A DNA stretch of 64,000 bases from NCBI GenBank assembly GCA_019359885.1, contig JAHBCN010000584.1, positions 123,605-187,604 on the forward strand, written 5' to 3'. The stretch's first letter is position 1. Every line of letters starts with the position of its first letter. The DNA is from Listronotus oregonensis. Lineage: Eukaryota > Arthropoda > Insecta > Coleoptera > Curculionidae. The position numbers and the translations under genes are program-made. This document shows, one piece after another, positions 9,887 to 22,810 of this stretch. The notes under the pieces were generated by a model. The model had not been told where the DNA came from, searched no databases, and worked only from the letters and a program-made list of their open reading frames with translations.

Positions 9887-12674
9887 CAGGGGTCTCCAAA
9901 CTTTCCAGCCTTAGGGCCATACTGATTACTCCAGTAAGTTCCGAGGGCCAAAACCATATTATCATTGTTGCCGGTGGTAAGAAGTGAAATAGTCCACTGA
10001 TGAAAAAAAAGTCCGAAAAAGTACACAACGTTTAAAAAAGGCTGCAAATCGGATTAAAGTCCGCAAAACGGCGACACTGCATATTATTAATTTTCCTGTC
10101 ATTATCTGTAATTTCTAGATTAGTCGTAGAGTACGAGCCATGAGGAGTAACGTGACACGACATCTGGTGGACACAAGCGGAAATAGGTAGTACCTTCTAT
10201 CGCTAACAGATGGCGCTAATAGCACGTACAGAATAATCTCGTTGGTTCGAGAAAATTCTAGTGTCTTCCACTCACTTCTAGATGGCAGTAATTGGAATAT
10301 ATAAGAAGGCTAGTGGCACAACCACAAGTCAGTTCCTATGACACTGTTGTTAAATAAAATATTGCATATCTCCTTAAAACGTGTTTGTGCGTGTTTAAGT
10401 TTAAGACATCTTTATAACAGTATTTTGATTTGAATTGTTGCTTTTGTGTGTGAAGTATGGAAAAGAAGCGAAAAATTGATAGTGAATGCAGAAAATTCAA
10501 AGATCAGTGGAACATTCAGTATTTCGTAATTCAGTCCAGTAACAAGGCGCTATGTTTGATTTGCAATGAAAGCATAGCCGTTCTCAAAGAATATAACATT
10601 AAACGTCATTATGAAACAAAACATTTTCAAAATTACTCAAAATATACAGGAAGTTTGCGGACAGAAAAATTCGAAGCTATGCAGCGCGGATTGAAATCGC
10701 AGCAATCTTCATTTACAAAACTCAAAACTGAACAAAAGGCTGCAACTCGTGCCAGCTTTCGTGTGGCTCTTGAAATTGCAAAACGTGGAAAACCATTCAC
10801 CGATGGAGAAATGATCAAAGAATGCATAATTGCAGTAGCCGAAGAAATGTGCCCTGAAAAGATAAATTTATTAAAAACTGTCAGTATGTCAGCAAACACT
10901 GTGGCTCGAAGGGTAGAAAACATCGCTGAAAATATATCCTCTCAACTGTTCGACAAAAATGGACATTTTGAGTGGTTTTCTTGGCCTTGGATGAGTCAAC
11001 GGATGTGTCAGATACTGCTCAGGTGTTGATTTATATTCGAGGAGTAGATAAAAGCTATGAAGTGCACGAAGAACTTTCTTGATATGTATAGTATTCATGG
11101 CACAACTACTGGTACAGATATTTTTAAAGGAGTTGAAATGGCCATTAATCAAAAGAACCTTCGATGGAAAAACTTGAAATGTATTACAACTGATGGAGGC
11201 AAAAACATGAGTGGGAAAGATAAAGGAGTGGTCGCTCTTGTGTCAAAGGCTGTAGAAAATGACGGTGGTTCAAAACCATTAGTCTTACATTGTATCATTC
11301 ATCAACAGTCTTTGTGCGGAAAATGTTTGGATATGTCTGACGTTCTGAAACCAGTCATATCAACTGTTAATTTTATCAGATCTTTTCGGCTGAATCACCG
11401 ACAATTCCGACAATTTATTGAAGAGATTGGAGAAACTGACTTACCTTATCATACTGCCGTACGCTGGCTTAGTTGTGGGAAAGTCCTTCAGCGTTTTTTA
11501 AACTTCGAGCAGTGATCGAAATTTTTTGAATGAAAAGCATCGCCCTCTTACTGAATTACAAAACAACGCATGGCTGTGGAAGTTAGCATTCTATGTTGAT
11601 TTGACAAAACATGTGAACGAACTGAATTTGGGATTGCAAGGAAAACAACCAGCATCTTCCTGATTTATGCACTAATATCAAATCATTCCGAAAGAAATTG
11701 AGACTGTTTCAATCACAACTACGAAGTAAATGTTTTCACATTTTAAAACATGTGAAATATTCAGCCACACTACTGAGACTGAGTTTCCTATCGATTTTGC
11801 AATCGAAACTTTGAGTGCTTTGAAGATAAATTTTGATACTCGTTTCTCGGACTTTGATGCCATTGCGAATCAAATTAAGATTTTTCAGAATCCTTTTGAT
11901 ACTGACATTGAAACCCTAGCCCGGAACTTCAAATGGAAATGATTGATCTACAATGCAGTGATATAATTAAGAACAAATATCAAAACTCATCTTTGTTGGA
12001 ATTTTATAAGAGTCTTCCACTGACACAATTTGATAATTTGCATAAATTTGCTCGTGGTCTGTTTTCTGTTTTTGGTACTACTTATTTGTGTGAGAAAACC
12101 TTCTCCAAAATGAAGTACACAAAAAATGTTTACAGATCGAAATTAACTGATGAGCATCTTAAATCTCTTTTAATAATTGGTACAAGTAAAATTAGCCCAC
12201 AACTACAAACTATTGTCAGTGGAAAATCTCAATTACATAAATCTCATTAGTATTTCATATGTCATTATGTTTGTTATAAGTTATGTGATTATTTAAAATG
12301 TATAAAATGTTAGTTGGATTCATATCAATAATTTGTTAGTTATTATATACTGAAGTTAAATCTGCTGCATATTATACATGTCTTTACTCATTACAATTCT
12401 GTGTTTCTTTATTCAACTTATCACAAAAACAATAACAATAAGCCTACAAGAATGTTATGAGTTAGCGGAGTTAGCCCATGACCATATCAATGTAGATGTC
12501 ATATTAATAATTATTCAACATAAAATTAGAATACTTCAGTAAACTAAATTTAATTTGCAATAAAAATTATTTGTTCTCTAAAAGGAGTTTTCAAGTATGC
12601 TAGCTCTCCGCGGGCCGGACAAAATCTGTCCGCGGGCCGGATGTGGCCCTCGGGCCGTAGTTTGGAGACCCCTG
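9887..12674 (+). mobile_element. Inner hAT element, nearly full length
   Basis: Inverted ends CAGGGGTCTCCAAACT pair at both termini (left 9887, right ending 12674). The 8-bp duplication GTTTAGTC flanks them exactly (9879-9886 and 12675-12682), the hAT hallmark. The 2788-bp element carries one transposase gene broken by frameshifts and sits inside the outer hAT. Confidence 0.95.
10457..12250 (+). pseudogene. hAT transposase (GTF2IRD2/ZBED-like), frameshifted
   Basis: The protein starts at the ATG of MEKKRKIDSECRKFKDQW. An N-terminal BED-type zinc finger follows (CLICNESIAV, then NIKRHYETKH, about residues 35-56). The catalytic region begins at LDESTDVSDTAQ near 10990, where a frameshift moves reading to the frame at 11057. 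That segment has CITTDGGKNMSG (catalytic Asp), LHCIIHQQSLCGK and YHTAVRWLSCGK. A second shift follows RFLNFEQ (about 11510), with more breaks between 11640 and 11940. The C-terminal dimerisation domain is intact in 11933-12250 (FSVFGTTYLCEKTFSKMKY, then RSKLTDEHL). The order matches hAT transposases of the GTF2IRD2-like group. At least three frameshifts make it a pseudogene. Confidence 0.9.
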
Positions 12675-12682
12675 GTTTAGTC

Positions 12683-12961
12683 GATCGTGGCAAGGCAAAA
12701 AAATATAAGTTTAAAAACGAATTTATTTCTCTGCGCTACGATATATTTCTGAAAGCAAAGTCATTCTCTAGTCTGGGTTTCTGGGCATTGGTATCCAACA
12801 AAAAATATCCAAATTTAAAGAAATGTGTTGAACAACTGCATTCGTGTTTTGGTTCAACATATTCATGTGAATCAGCATTTTTACAGACTTATACATTGGA
12901 TTACTTAAGGCTGCCTGTTTCCAACTACAAACCTGACTTTGCTAATCTAGCCGTAGATTAA
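12683..12961 (+). pseudogene. hAT transposase C-terminal remnant of the outer element
   Basis: The frame ends at TAA 12959-12961 and contains FWALVSNKKYPNLKK, then CFGSTYSCESAFLQTY. This is the hAT dimerisation signature (FW-x-L, then FGSTY-CESAF). The typical following segment (KYRSRLTDEHL) is decayed. It lies directly after the right target duplication of the inner hAT, so the outer element is a different, internally deleted hAT. Confidence 0.82.
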
Positions 12962-13080
12962 ATAATATTATATACCTTTATATTTAAAATTTTAAGAAGT
13001 ATGTAAATGGTAGATCGCACAGGATTTCATCAGTAAACAGTAGATCTTGGATCTAATTAAGTTGGCCACCCCAGTATGTA

Positions 13081-15990
13081 ATGAGATTTTTAAGTTATAC
13101 TACCATTCTTTCTCAGTTACTATAGTTACTTTAAACCCTGATTCCAAACCTAATCCTTAAATAAATCGTTGTAACCAAACTTATTAAGTAGAATGGTGCA
13201 AATCGGTGTGCAATGTTTACTTTATTTGAGACCATTCTACGTATAAAATAAGGTCTAGAAAAGGTAAAAAGATATTTGCTTTTAATAGTGCCTTTTATTA
13301 TCCAAATACTATTCAAAAAAACCTCTCAAGAAGGGATAATTGATGTAATTTTAAAATTAGTAAGTATTTTAAAATATAAGTAGTGGTCACAAAATGGGAA
13401 AATCAAAAAATTACATATTAAAAAGAAACACTCCGCATATTAAGCAGTGGCATATCCAAAAATGAGTCTTGGGGGGTATGACGACATATACAATTATACA
13501 TATATAAACACATTTCTTTTGGTAAAAACCTTTTATATATGTACACAAAAAATAAGCGCAAAAACCCCACATTTTTTATATTATGTCTAGTTTTCTGCTA
13601 TAGTACAAAAAAGATGGAAAAAATTTAAAGAAAAGCTTTCACTAATTTGGGTCTAAGAGAATCGACGTCAAACTTGTAACAAGGATGTTAAAGGTAGTAG
13701 TAATTCACAAAGAACGATGGTAAAATCAAATTATTGTGTTTTTTAAATTGTTTAAGCAATTTTTGTTGTAATATCATTTTCTCAGTGCAAGTCTAGTTTT
13801 ATTACTTACAACTAGATTTTGCTCCACAAACAAAGAAACCATACAACAAACACAAAAATCTAATACTTTAGTTAAAATGGGTGTTAAATTTTCTCTATCA
13901 CACGGTAGGTACGTACACTTATAAAATTAAGCTATTAATATAATGTAATCTACTTATATTCATTAGATCTAGATAATACTATCTAAATACTCACAAATTT
14001 TAGAATATTCTTAAAAATAGTTTTATGTTAAAAAAGCACACTAATTAGACACTGTGTTCAGGAAGCTAAATTTAACTGAATTTTTGAATCAAGAAAATGA
14101 TGCAGTTTAGAACATGGTTGTATCAAATAGCTTAAATTGGAGCTTTGCTTTTCCAATTTTTAAAGAGAATGTAAAATGATTAAAATTAAATAATAACTTT
14201 CACAGCTTTACTTCTTTAAAATATATAAGGGGTCGATTTTATATTTCTACACTAGGCAGTATTATTCTTGAATGCATTTTTTTATGTTACAAAATAAATG
14301 GAACGAATATAGAGCTGTTAAATTTCTTACAGAGCAAGAACAATTATACTGAAAGAAATGTTGACTCCATCTGGAGATGCATCGTCTTCCTAATTTACTT
14401 TTTTCACATTCTTTAACATTATTTAAACACGGTGAAGAATTATTGAATAATTTTAAGTTTCTTTACCCACGTCCTATGTATTATATCATGGTAATAATAC
14501 AGTAATGGTTTAATTTTAAGCCTCTTATCGCAGGCCTGTGCACATATTAATTTTAAATATTTTTGCAATATTTTTTTTAAATGATGTAATACTGTATTAA
14601 AAGTAGGGGGATATTTTTTATTTTCCTTTTGCTTCCATAACAGTTAGGAACTATAAAAACGACCCTCGTAGAAGCTAGAATAAATAGTTTAATAATTTAA
14701 TCTGTCTGAAAATTGAAATAAATTCTACGGTAACTACTTCTTCAAAAGGATTCTAAAAATTTACGTAAAAGGAAACCTAGCAAAGCATTTTCAAGCTTTA
14801 TAATATTATCAGAAAGAATTAGGACAAAATATCACCCAAAACGTGGCAAAAACTAACTGGAAAACCAAAACAGAACAAGTTTCGGGGTAACTATATTGGG
14901 TGTTAATAGTTTAGAAATATTATCGTATATTTAAAATTAACAGCACAAATATAAGGGAAATTCTGTTGTCGCTACCTTACAGCTCAACAATCTATATTGA
15001 CAACTACAGGGAAACCTAGCATACTATCCAGTCTTGTTAAATTCCTAGGTGCAAGACAGGTAAATAGGTACTAACTCCTTTTTTAAGCAAGACGGTTTTT
15101 AAAAAACCTACCAAATCTGGATTGGTCTTTTTTTAAATGCAAAAGATGTAAGAATTTATTAAAAAAACATGTTGGATAAAGCTTTTTAAAATAGTGTGAC
15201 ATTGCTTTCTCTATCATATTTGTAGAAAAAAAACCTTTTATTAAGTTTTCTTTTTTGTATAAAATTGACATTTAATGAAACGTTTGGGGTAGTTTTTAGC
15301 TGGTCTATTTTTAGTAGTGTGCAGGTACATGGTGGTTACATGCTATTTTTTTTTAAATTGCATTGTTTTGCAATGTGTAAAATATTAAATAGTAAATTAG
15401 CAAGGCTGGATCTACCAAGAATTTCCCACATTGAAATATGGTCTTTTAGATGACAAAAAAAGTTTTGTCATTTCAAAGTAATCTGTCTTGGTGGATTAAA
15501 AGAATGACATTCTTGGATATGTTGTAATTATTCCTTAGATGATCTACTTGTTCTTGTTTATTAGTATAAACTATTTTTGGTTATATCAATTTTTAAAATA
15601 TAATTTTAATTAAAAAAGTTTTCTCCAAATTTTAAATAACAAGTTTATATAAAAAATTACCAAACTCAACCTATTTGGTGTTTTAAAAAAACAAGTTGGG
15701 ATTTTTCAGTTTTTAATGCATAAGTTTGGTTATTGTGTCAAAAAAATGGAACTTAGATTTAATAATTTGTAAAAATTTTAAAAAATACAAATTTATTTTC
15801 CACTTATAAATAGGCCACTGATTTTGACAAACCATGACTGCATTCGTAATCAAAATTAAAAAAAAAACACATACAACCTAAATTAAAAATTAAAAATAAA
15901 AACATAAATTTTACACAAACATATAAACGTCCAAATGTTTTTCGCCCCAGGCCATATGATACTAAAGAAAATTTTTAAAAAATTATTTTT
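13081..15990. other. AT-rich stretch downstream of the Rgk gene
   Basis: No gene recognised. A hAT-like end (CAGTGGCATATCC at 13447) has no matching partner. The part nearest 16037 should include the Rgk 3' untranslated region; candidate minus-strand AATAAA signals exist (for example TTTATT near 15793), but none can be singled out. Confidence 0.5.
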
Positions 15991-16037
15991 AAATACATTG
16001 CTCAAAACATCTTCAGTTACTATATTGGCACAAACGT

Positions 16038-16309
16038 TTACAAAACGTGCAAATTTTCACAGCTTTTTGATTTGCTAATATCATTTAAACAAATCTTTTG
16101 CAAAATTTCTTTGGCAAAATGTAGTCTTAGGCTTGTTTTAGATCCCTTCATCTTGCTTTTTTCTTTGGTCATCGATTTTTTCTTTTCTAACGTTTCCCTT
16201 AAACGAATCTGTTTGAGTATTCCAACTAAAAGTTCATCTACGTTGTGTTGGATGCCACTAGATGTCTCTATGAACTTGCAGTCTTTTGCTACAGCTAGGC
16301 CTTTTCCCT
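16038..16309 (-). CDS. Rgk: RGK-type small GTPase, last exon
   Basis: The acceptor TTTTTTAG precedes 16309. The exon starts with two bases that complete a codon with the last G of the exon ending at 22176 (G+AG = Glu), then encodes 89 residues and stops at TAA 16038-16040. It opens GKGLAVAKDCKFIETSSG, where ETSS is the G5 base-contact motif. The helix HNVDELLVGILKQIRLRE closes the G domain. A basic Lys/Ser-rich tail follows (KKKSMTKEKSKMKGSKTSL), then FAKEILQKICLNDIS, and the protein ends SCENLHVL. The C-terminal Cys seven residues from the end, without a CAAX box, is a signature of Rad/Gem/Kir/Rem proteins, which sit at the membrane and act on calcium channels and the cytoskeleton. The family is certain; the exact paralogue is not. 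Confidence 0.95.
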
Positions 16310-16654
16310 CTAAAAAACAGTTTAAGCTTTATTTTAATAAGGATAAAATGAAAAAAAAATAAGATAAGGGTAATTTAAAATTTATTATTATAAACTAAAG
16401 TTGACAAATGAAGAGTTCTTGCTTATTTTTGCAACATAAAGCACTTATTGCTTATATTAGGTGCTGTAAAACTAGATAATATAAAATCATCCATTAAAAG
16501 ACACAACGACAATACGTTTTTTATATTTTATTCTAGACCAAGCATTTATTTGTTTTTGGTTGGATGTACAAGGTATGTTTTTGCTGTATCCTTTAAAATA
16601 ATGTATACAATTAAGAAAACTACGGAACATTTGTTAAATATACAAAAGGTAAAA

Positions 16655-16960
16655 AAAACAAAAAAAATCTGATTTAATCGGTCATAAGTCATAACTTTGT
16701 AAGTATTGATCGTATAGAAAAAATGTAAAGGAAGAAAAACTTCTTTATTAAATTTCTTACAAAATAAAATTTGATGAAAATCGCAAAATGCATTATGGTT
16801 ATTGAAAAGTAGCAATAAACAAAAAAAAAAGATAATAAAGGCGTAGTTTTGGGTGAGTTTTGGACCTTTTTCGATCTTCCTAAGAATCTGTATATACCGC
16901 CTCAAAAAAAAATGCTATAGTGAAACAGCACTCCAAATTTTGTTACTTCGGTTTGATAGT
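16655..16960 (+). repeat. Dispersed repeat containing CATAACTTTGTAAGTAT
   Basis: This is homologous to 35425-35680 and 54560-54790 (same orientation) and to 21540-21850 (inverted). The shared core is CTTATAACTTTGTAAGTAT, here CATAACTTTGTAAGTATTGA, followed by TTCTTTATTAAATTTC and a GCAAAATGC block. It is a degraded family of unknown class, lying in the last Rgk intron. Confidence 0.6.
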
Positions 16961-17378
16961 TTTTGCTAATAAGCAATCCAATTTCGTTTATAAAATTATC
17001 CATTTTGCAAATTTAAGTCCAGTCCAGAATATAGAACCTAAACATTTTTTCCACGTATTATGCTGGTTATCTCAAGCAGATTGACTTACGCGTTGATCTA
17101 TCAAAATTATGGGACATTTGCCGAGGAAGTAGAAACTTAAAATTTGGTAGGTAAGTAGGTTTTAGGACACAAGTAAAGGAAACATTCTAAAAACAGAACA
17201 TTTTTACTTGGAACGCTCTAGAAGAGGAAAGGCAATATTGCATATTTAGGGAGTATTTTTGAAGTTTGCAATCTAATTGAACCTGACTTTTTGAGGTTAT
17301 AATTATATTAGAATATAAAATGCAGGTAAAATTTTATTTCATTTATTGAACTTAAAAAAAAGATGAGTTAAGGTACAC

Positions 17379-18795
17379 CACCGACGTATATAAGGGGGGG
17401 GTTCTGGGGGTCCGGACCCCCCCCATTCATATCCATCTTACTTGTCCAACAGAAAAAAATTACATGCACTGCGCCGATTATAGAAAACGATAGTTGCTTA
17501 GTCCACCGCGACACCGAAGCGCCGAAACTTTTTTCGCCTATCACCGCTTCGCGACGGGCTTTTGAAGAAAATTAAGGATCAAACTAATTCATCTTATTCA
17601 ACGCGTATCTCTCTTTTGGAGACACGATGGACCGAGGAACACGTGGCTGTCGAAAGATTTGCAGGAATGGTTCCCGTTACACGCAAAACACTTGGGGCAC
17701 TTCAAGATGCTGCTAGTAGCGACGTCGCTACTCAAGCATACCATCTTCAAACCGCTATGGATAACAGCCAGTTTATTGTTTCTTTAGTTATACTGAAAAA
17801 AGTTTTTTTGTATACAGCAAACATTTACAATGCAGAAAGTTAAAGTCGATTTGACCAACATTTGCGAATATACAAAAACTGTAAAAACGACTTTACTAAA
17901 TGTTCGGAACGAAAGTCAGTTCGCAATCCTTTTTGAACAAGCACAGCAGATGAGTTCAAGCGATATAGTTGTGCCAAAAATAACTGAAAGACAAACCCTG
18001 CGCAATAATATTGCAGCAGGAACTGCCGAAATATACTACCGACGAAATGTGTTTTACCCTTTCATTGATCATGCTATTACAGAACTCGACGGGGGTTTTA
18101 AACCACATGAATCGACGATTGAAGGAATACAAATGCTGCTACCTGAAAAAACCAGTAATGACTCCGGGATAAAAAAAAATCTTAAAAAGATTGCACAAAC
18201 ATTTCTGGGTGGGAAAAATGAAGGTACAATATTTTTGAATCAATATGAGATATGGCACAATCACTGGAAATCTGTAGCACAAAAACCTGCATTTGTGATC
18301 GATATCGATAACTGCGATGATCAGTATTCCTTTTAATAAAAAAGCTTCTTATAATTTTAGGCACACTCCCAGTGTCCACTGCAACCCCTGATAGATCTTT
18401 CTCTACCTTAAAGAGGTTAAAAACTTTCCCAAGAAATAAAATGTGCGATGTAAGACTTACTAGTCTGGCTTTAATGAGCGTACACCGAGATCTGGCGGTG
18501 CAACTTGATTCCGAAGAAATTATTAATTAGTTAGCAATAAAACGTAGAAGACTAAATTTATTACTTTAAAGTTTTAAATTTGTTACTTTTGAATAAATAT
18601 TGCAATACATACATTACATATTTATTTAAATTACTTAGAGTAACTAAGTTATATATTATAGATTACCCGCGACTATACTTGCGTGTTATAGTGCAGGCAA
18701 TGTTTAATTTGTAAATGCTGGATTTAATTGGCGTTAAAGCTCTGTCTTTTTACTTTGGGGACCCTCCCCTTGTCAAAGCTATAGCTACGTCCGTG
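17379..18795 (+). mobile_element. Internally deleted hAT element
   Basis: The 8-bp duplication AGGTACAC flanks the element (17371-17378 and 18796-18803). Terminal repeats are CACCGACGTA on the left and, reverse-complemented, CACGGACGTA on the right. At 1417 bp it is about half the size of an autonomous relative. It lies in the last Rgk intron and is read on the strand opposite to Rgk. Confidence 0.9.
17562..18530 (+). pseudogene. hAT transposase C-terminal half (52 kDa repressor / THAP12-like)
   Basis: Reading starts in RWTEEHVAVERFAG and continues, with a frame change near 17790-17830, into LTNICEYTKTVKTTLLNVRN and ETLRNNI-type helices (here ERQTLRNNIAAGTAEIYYRR). It ends in the dimerisation domain ILGTLPVSTATPDRSFSTLK, then RNKMCDVRLTSLALMSVHRD, with a second frame change near 18340. 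The stop is TAG 18528-18530. This order is that of hAT proteins annotated as 52 kDa repressor of the inhibitor of the protein kinase. The DNA-binding head and first catalytic part are missing. Confidence 0.85.
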
Positions 18796-18959
18796 AGGTA
18801 CACTAAAAACACGCACGTAAAATAAGAGCCAAGTTCCTATTTAAAAATGTTGACCTCTTAGAAGCAGTGGCATTTATTGAATACAAAAAGTGGAAAGGCC
18901 TGCTAATTTAAAAAAAGTTTTTTTAATCCTAAGACAGTCACAAAGGCTTAAACCTGAGT

Positions 18960-20690
<1,731 letters not shown>

Positions 20691-21084
20691 TACCACAGAA
20701 TGGTCAGAGTAGGATATCAAGCCACGATCTAAGCGACCAAGGGAAGTAGGTGAGTTTTATAATAAGATTGGTGAGAGAGAATATTTGGCATACTCGATTT
20801 GCGGTTATAAACTCTAGCATAAGTCAGATCGTTGCGAACGTACACGTATATCGCCATGGGGATAAAAAGATGAAATAGGTTCCTAACCCAGAAAATGAGG
20901 TGGTTGATTAAAGTGTTGTAGCCGATTTAAATTTCGGTTGAAGAAAGTATTTTGAGTTAAGATTATTAAAGGTAATGTTAAATATATATAGGGAAAATAT
21001 ATTTTTTGTTAAAATTATTTAATTTGTTTCTAAGTGGAGGGGCCTATGCCCCCAGCCCCTTAAGGACACGCCACTGCTTAGAAG

Positions 21085-22175
21085 TACTGAAATCTAAAAT
21101 TAGACCAAGGTCTGTCTACAATTCTGTTCAACTTTTTTGGCAAGTTTTTTACTGATCTATCTGTTTTAGTGAATGCTCTTTTTTCATTATTACAGACAAA
21201 TCAGCAAAAGATAAAAAAAGAGTGAAACAAAATTGTAAATAGAACTTGGTCTAATTTTAGATCTCCGTAGATCAAGTGGCCGAGTTTTTTGGATAAGAAC
21301 TTGGCGTTTATTTTCTGCGTTTTATTTATCCATTACTTATAAAAATGTTTTAGAGCAAAACATATATCTTTTTTATATTTGTTTAACTAAAAATTATTTT
21401 AATAATTATTGCCTTAGCAATTGTTCATGAGTTTAAACAGTTGCTAAGGGCGCCCAAATGATTTGATTTTTATAAAAAAAATGCTTAAATGCCTAAAATA
21501 TTTAATGCATTTAAAAATTTTGGATTCTACTTAATTTGTAACATTGTTTTTTTTTTAATAAAATTAAACTGCAAAATTATTCTGCAAACCGATTTCAGCA
21601 AAATTCGGCACGATGTTTTATTACAACATGAGCCTTCTTGTGGCCGAATATGAAGGTTCTCAGAGAAATATCGAGGTCCAACAAAACTATATTTTTTGCC
21701 TTTTTTGTTGTTTATTGCTATTTTGTAATAAATTTGCAATATAAAATTAATCCTATCTTACAGAAAATTTAGTTTAAAAAAATTATCCTTCAACAGTGTT
21801 TCCCTACAGCCAATACTTACAAAGTTATAAGGGATTAAAGTAGACAAAAATAAGGTTTTTTAATATTTATTACACATTTTGTCTATTTAACAATTGTTTC
21901 TGGCCTCTCTAAAAGGGGGTTATTATTTTTCTTCAATACATTTCTAAAGGGCTTCCAGCGAAAACATGTCTACCACCTCGTACATCCAACAACTCTTGTT
22001 TTTCTACACATAAAGCTTGACTTATTCATGTTAGGTATTTATTTTGATTTTTGATAAACATAATTTGCTAAATTCCCATTTCTTTAAAGAAAATGATGAG
22101 TTAATTAAATCTATAAAAAATCTTGGTCCAGAAATTTATAAACACTAGAGCAATTAAACTGCCCATGTTACTTAC
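21085..22175. other. Rgk intron sequence with one dispersed-repeat copy
   Basis: No coding segment recognised. The part 21540-21850 is an inverted copy of the repeat at 16655 and 35425, recognised by CTTATAACTTTGTAAGTAT on the minus strand. Confidence 0.55.
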
Positions 22176-22368
22176 CATTTTGACTAATAACCCTGGACCT
22201 TGCTAAATCAGCCTTATTTCCCACAACAATTACACTTTTTTCTTTGGTATATCCCTCTTTCCATAAATAGTTCAATATTTCCTCCGAAGTTTGAAAAGTA
22301 GATTTCGAAGTAATGGAATAGACTACGATGCAAGCGTGAGGTTCGTAGGTACTTAAAGAGTTTTCCAC
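22176..22368 (-). CDS. Rgk: RGK-type small GTPase, exon with G4 motif
   Basis: The acceptor ATAG lies before 22368 and the donor GTAAGT after 22176. The exon is 64 codons plus one base. It starts VENSLSTYEPHACIVVYS, a beta strand and switch II follow-up characteristic of RGK proteins, and continues through EEILNYLWKEGY to VIVVGNKADLARSRVIS, where NKAD is the G4 guanine-specificity motif. Phase matches both neighbours: the previous exon ends on a whole codon (EMS) and the next starts with the last two bases of a Glu codon. The downstream intron is about 5.9 kb and holds two hAT elements. Confidence 0.95.
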
Positions 22369-22810
22369 CTATTAAAAATATTTATAATTATTTAACTTAA
22401 AATAGATTAAAATTCATTCATACAGTAAATTAAGAAAAAAAAACTAATTTTCCGTATATTTTAAACAAAAATTAACAAAATATTTTTTAATGCTAACTTG
22501 CTAGTTTTCAGAACTAAAGTATTAAAGAAACTTTTTGTGAACATGGATTTTGTAAGTTAGGCTTTATTAAACAATTAAAAAATATGTTATAACTTAATGT
22601 TTTAGTATGTGGAACATAGTATGTTTTAATACCAAGTGAATTTATCCCGGTGATTTTTTAACACAGGGAATATTACCATATCCAAAAATGGAAAAAACTT
22701 GTCTTGATCTTGTCCTGAAATAATGAAATAAAGACAAGATCTTAAAATTTTTAGGAAATTGACCATCCCTATAGCAGATACATTTACAAGTTAATCTATC
22801 GACTTTTAGT

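Larger units (their letters stand above)
9828..13073 (+). mobile_element. Outer hAT element (host of a nested hAT)
   Basis: The left end is CAGGGGTGGCCAAC (9828) and the right end, reverse-complemented, is CTGGGGTGGCCAAC (ending 13073), so 13 of 14 terminal bases pair. Just inside the left end are mirrored GATCGACC and GTCGATCGCG blocks. Most of the body is missing. What remains to the right of the inner insertion encodes a hAT C-terminal dimerisation piece. No clean 8-bp duplication was found around it, so it is the older of the two. Confidence 0.72.

Noticed and set aside
13447..15820. Possible hAT between CAGTGGCATATCC (13447) and GGCCACTG (15813)
   Set aside because: The flanking 8-bp sequences do not match and the inner sequences are not inverted repeats.
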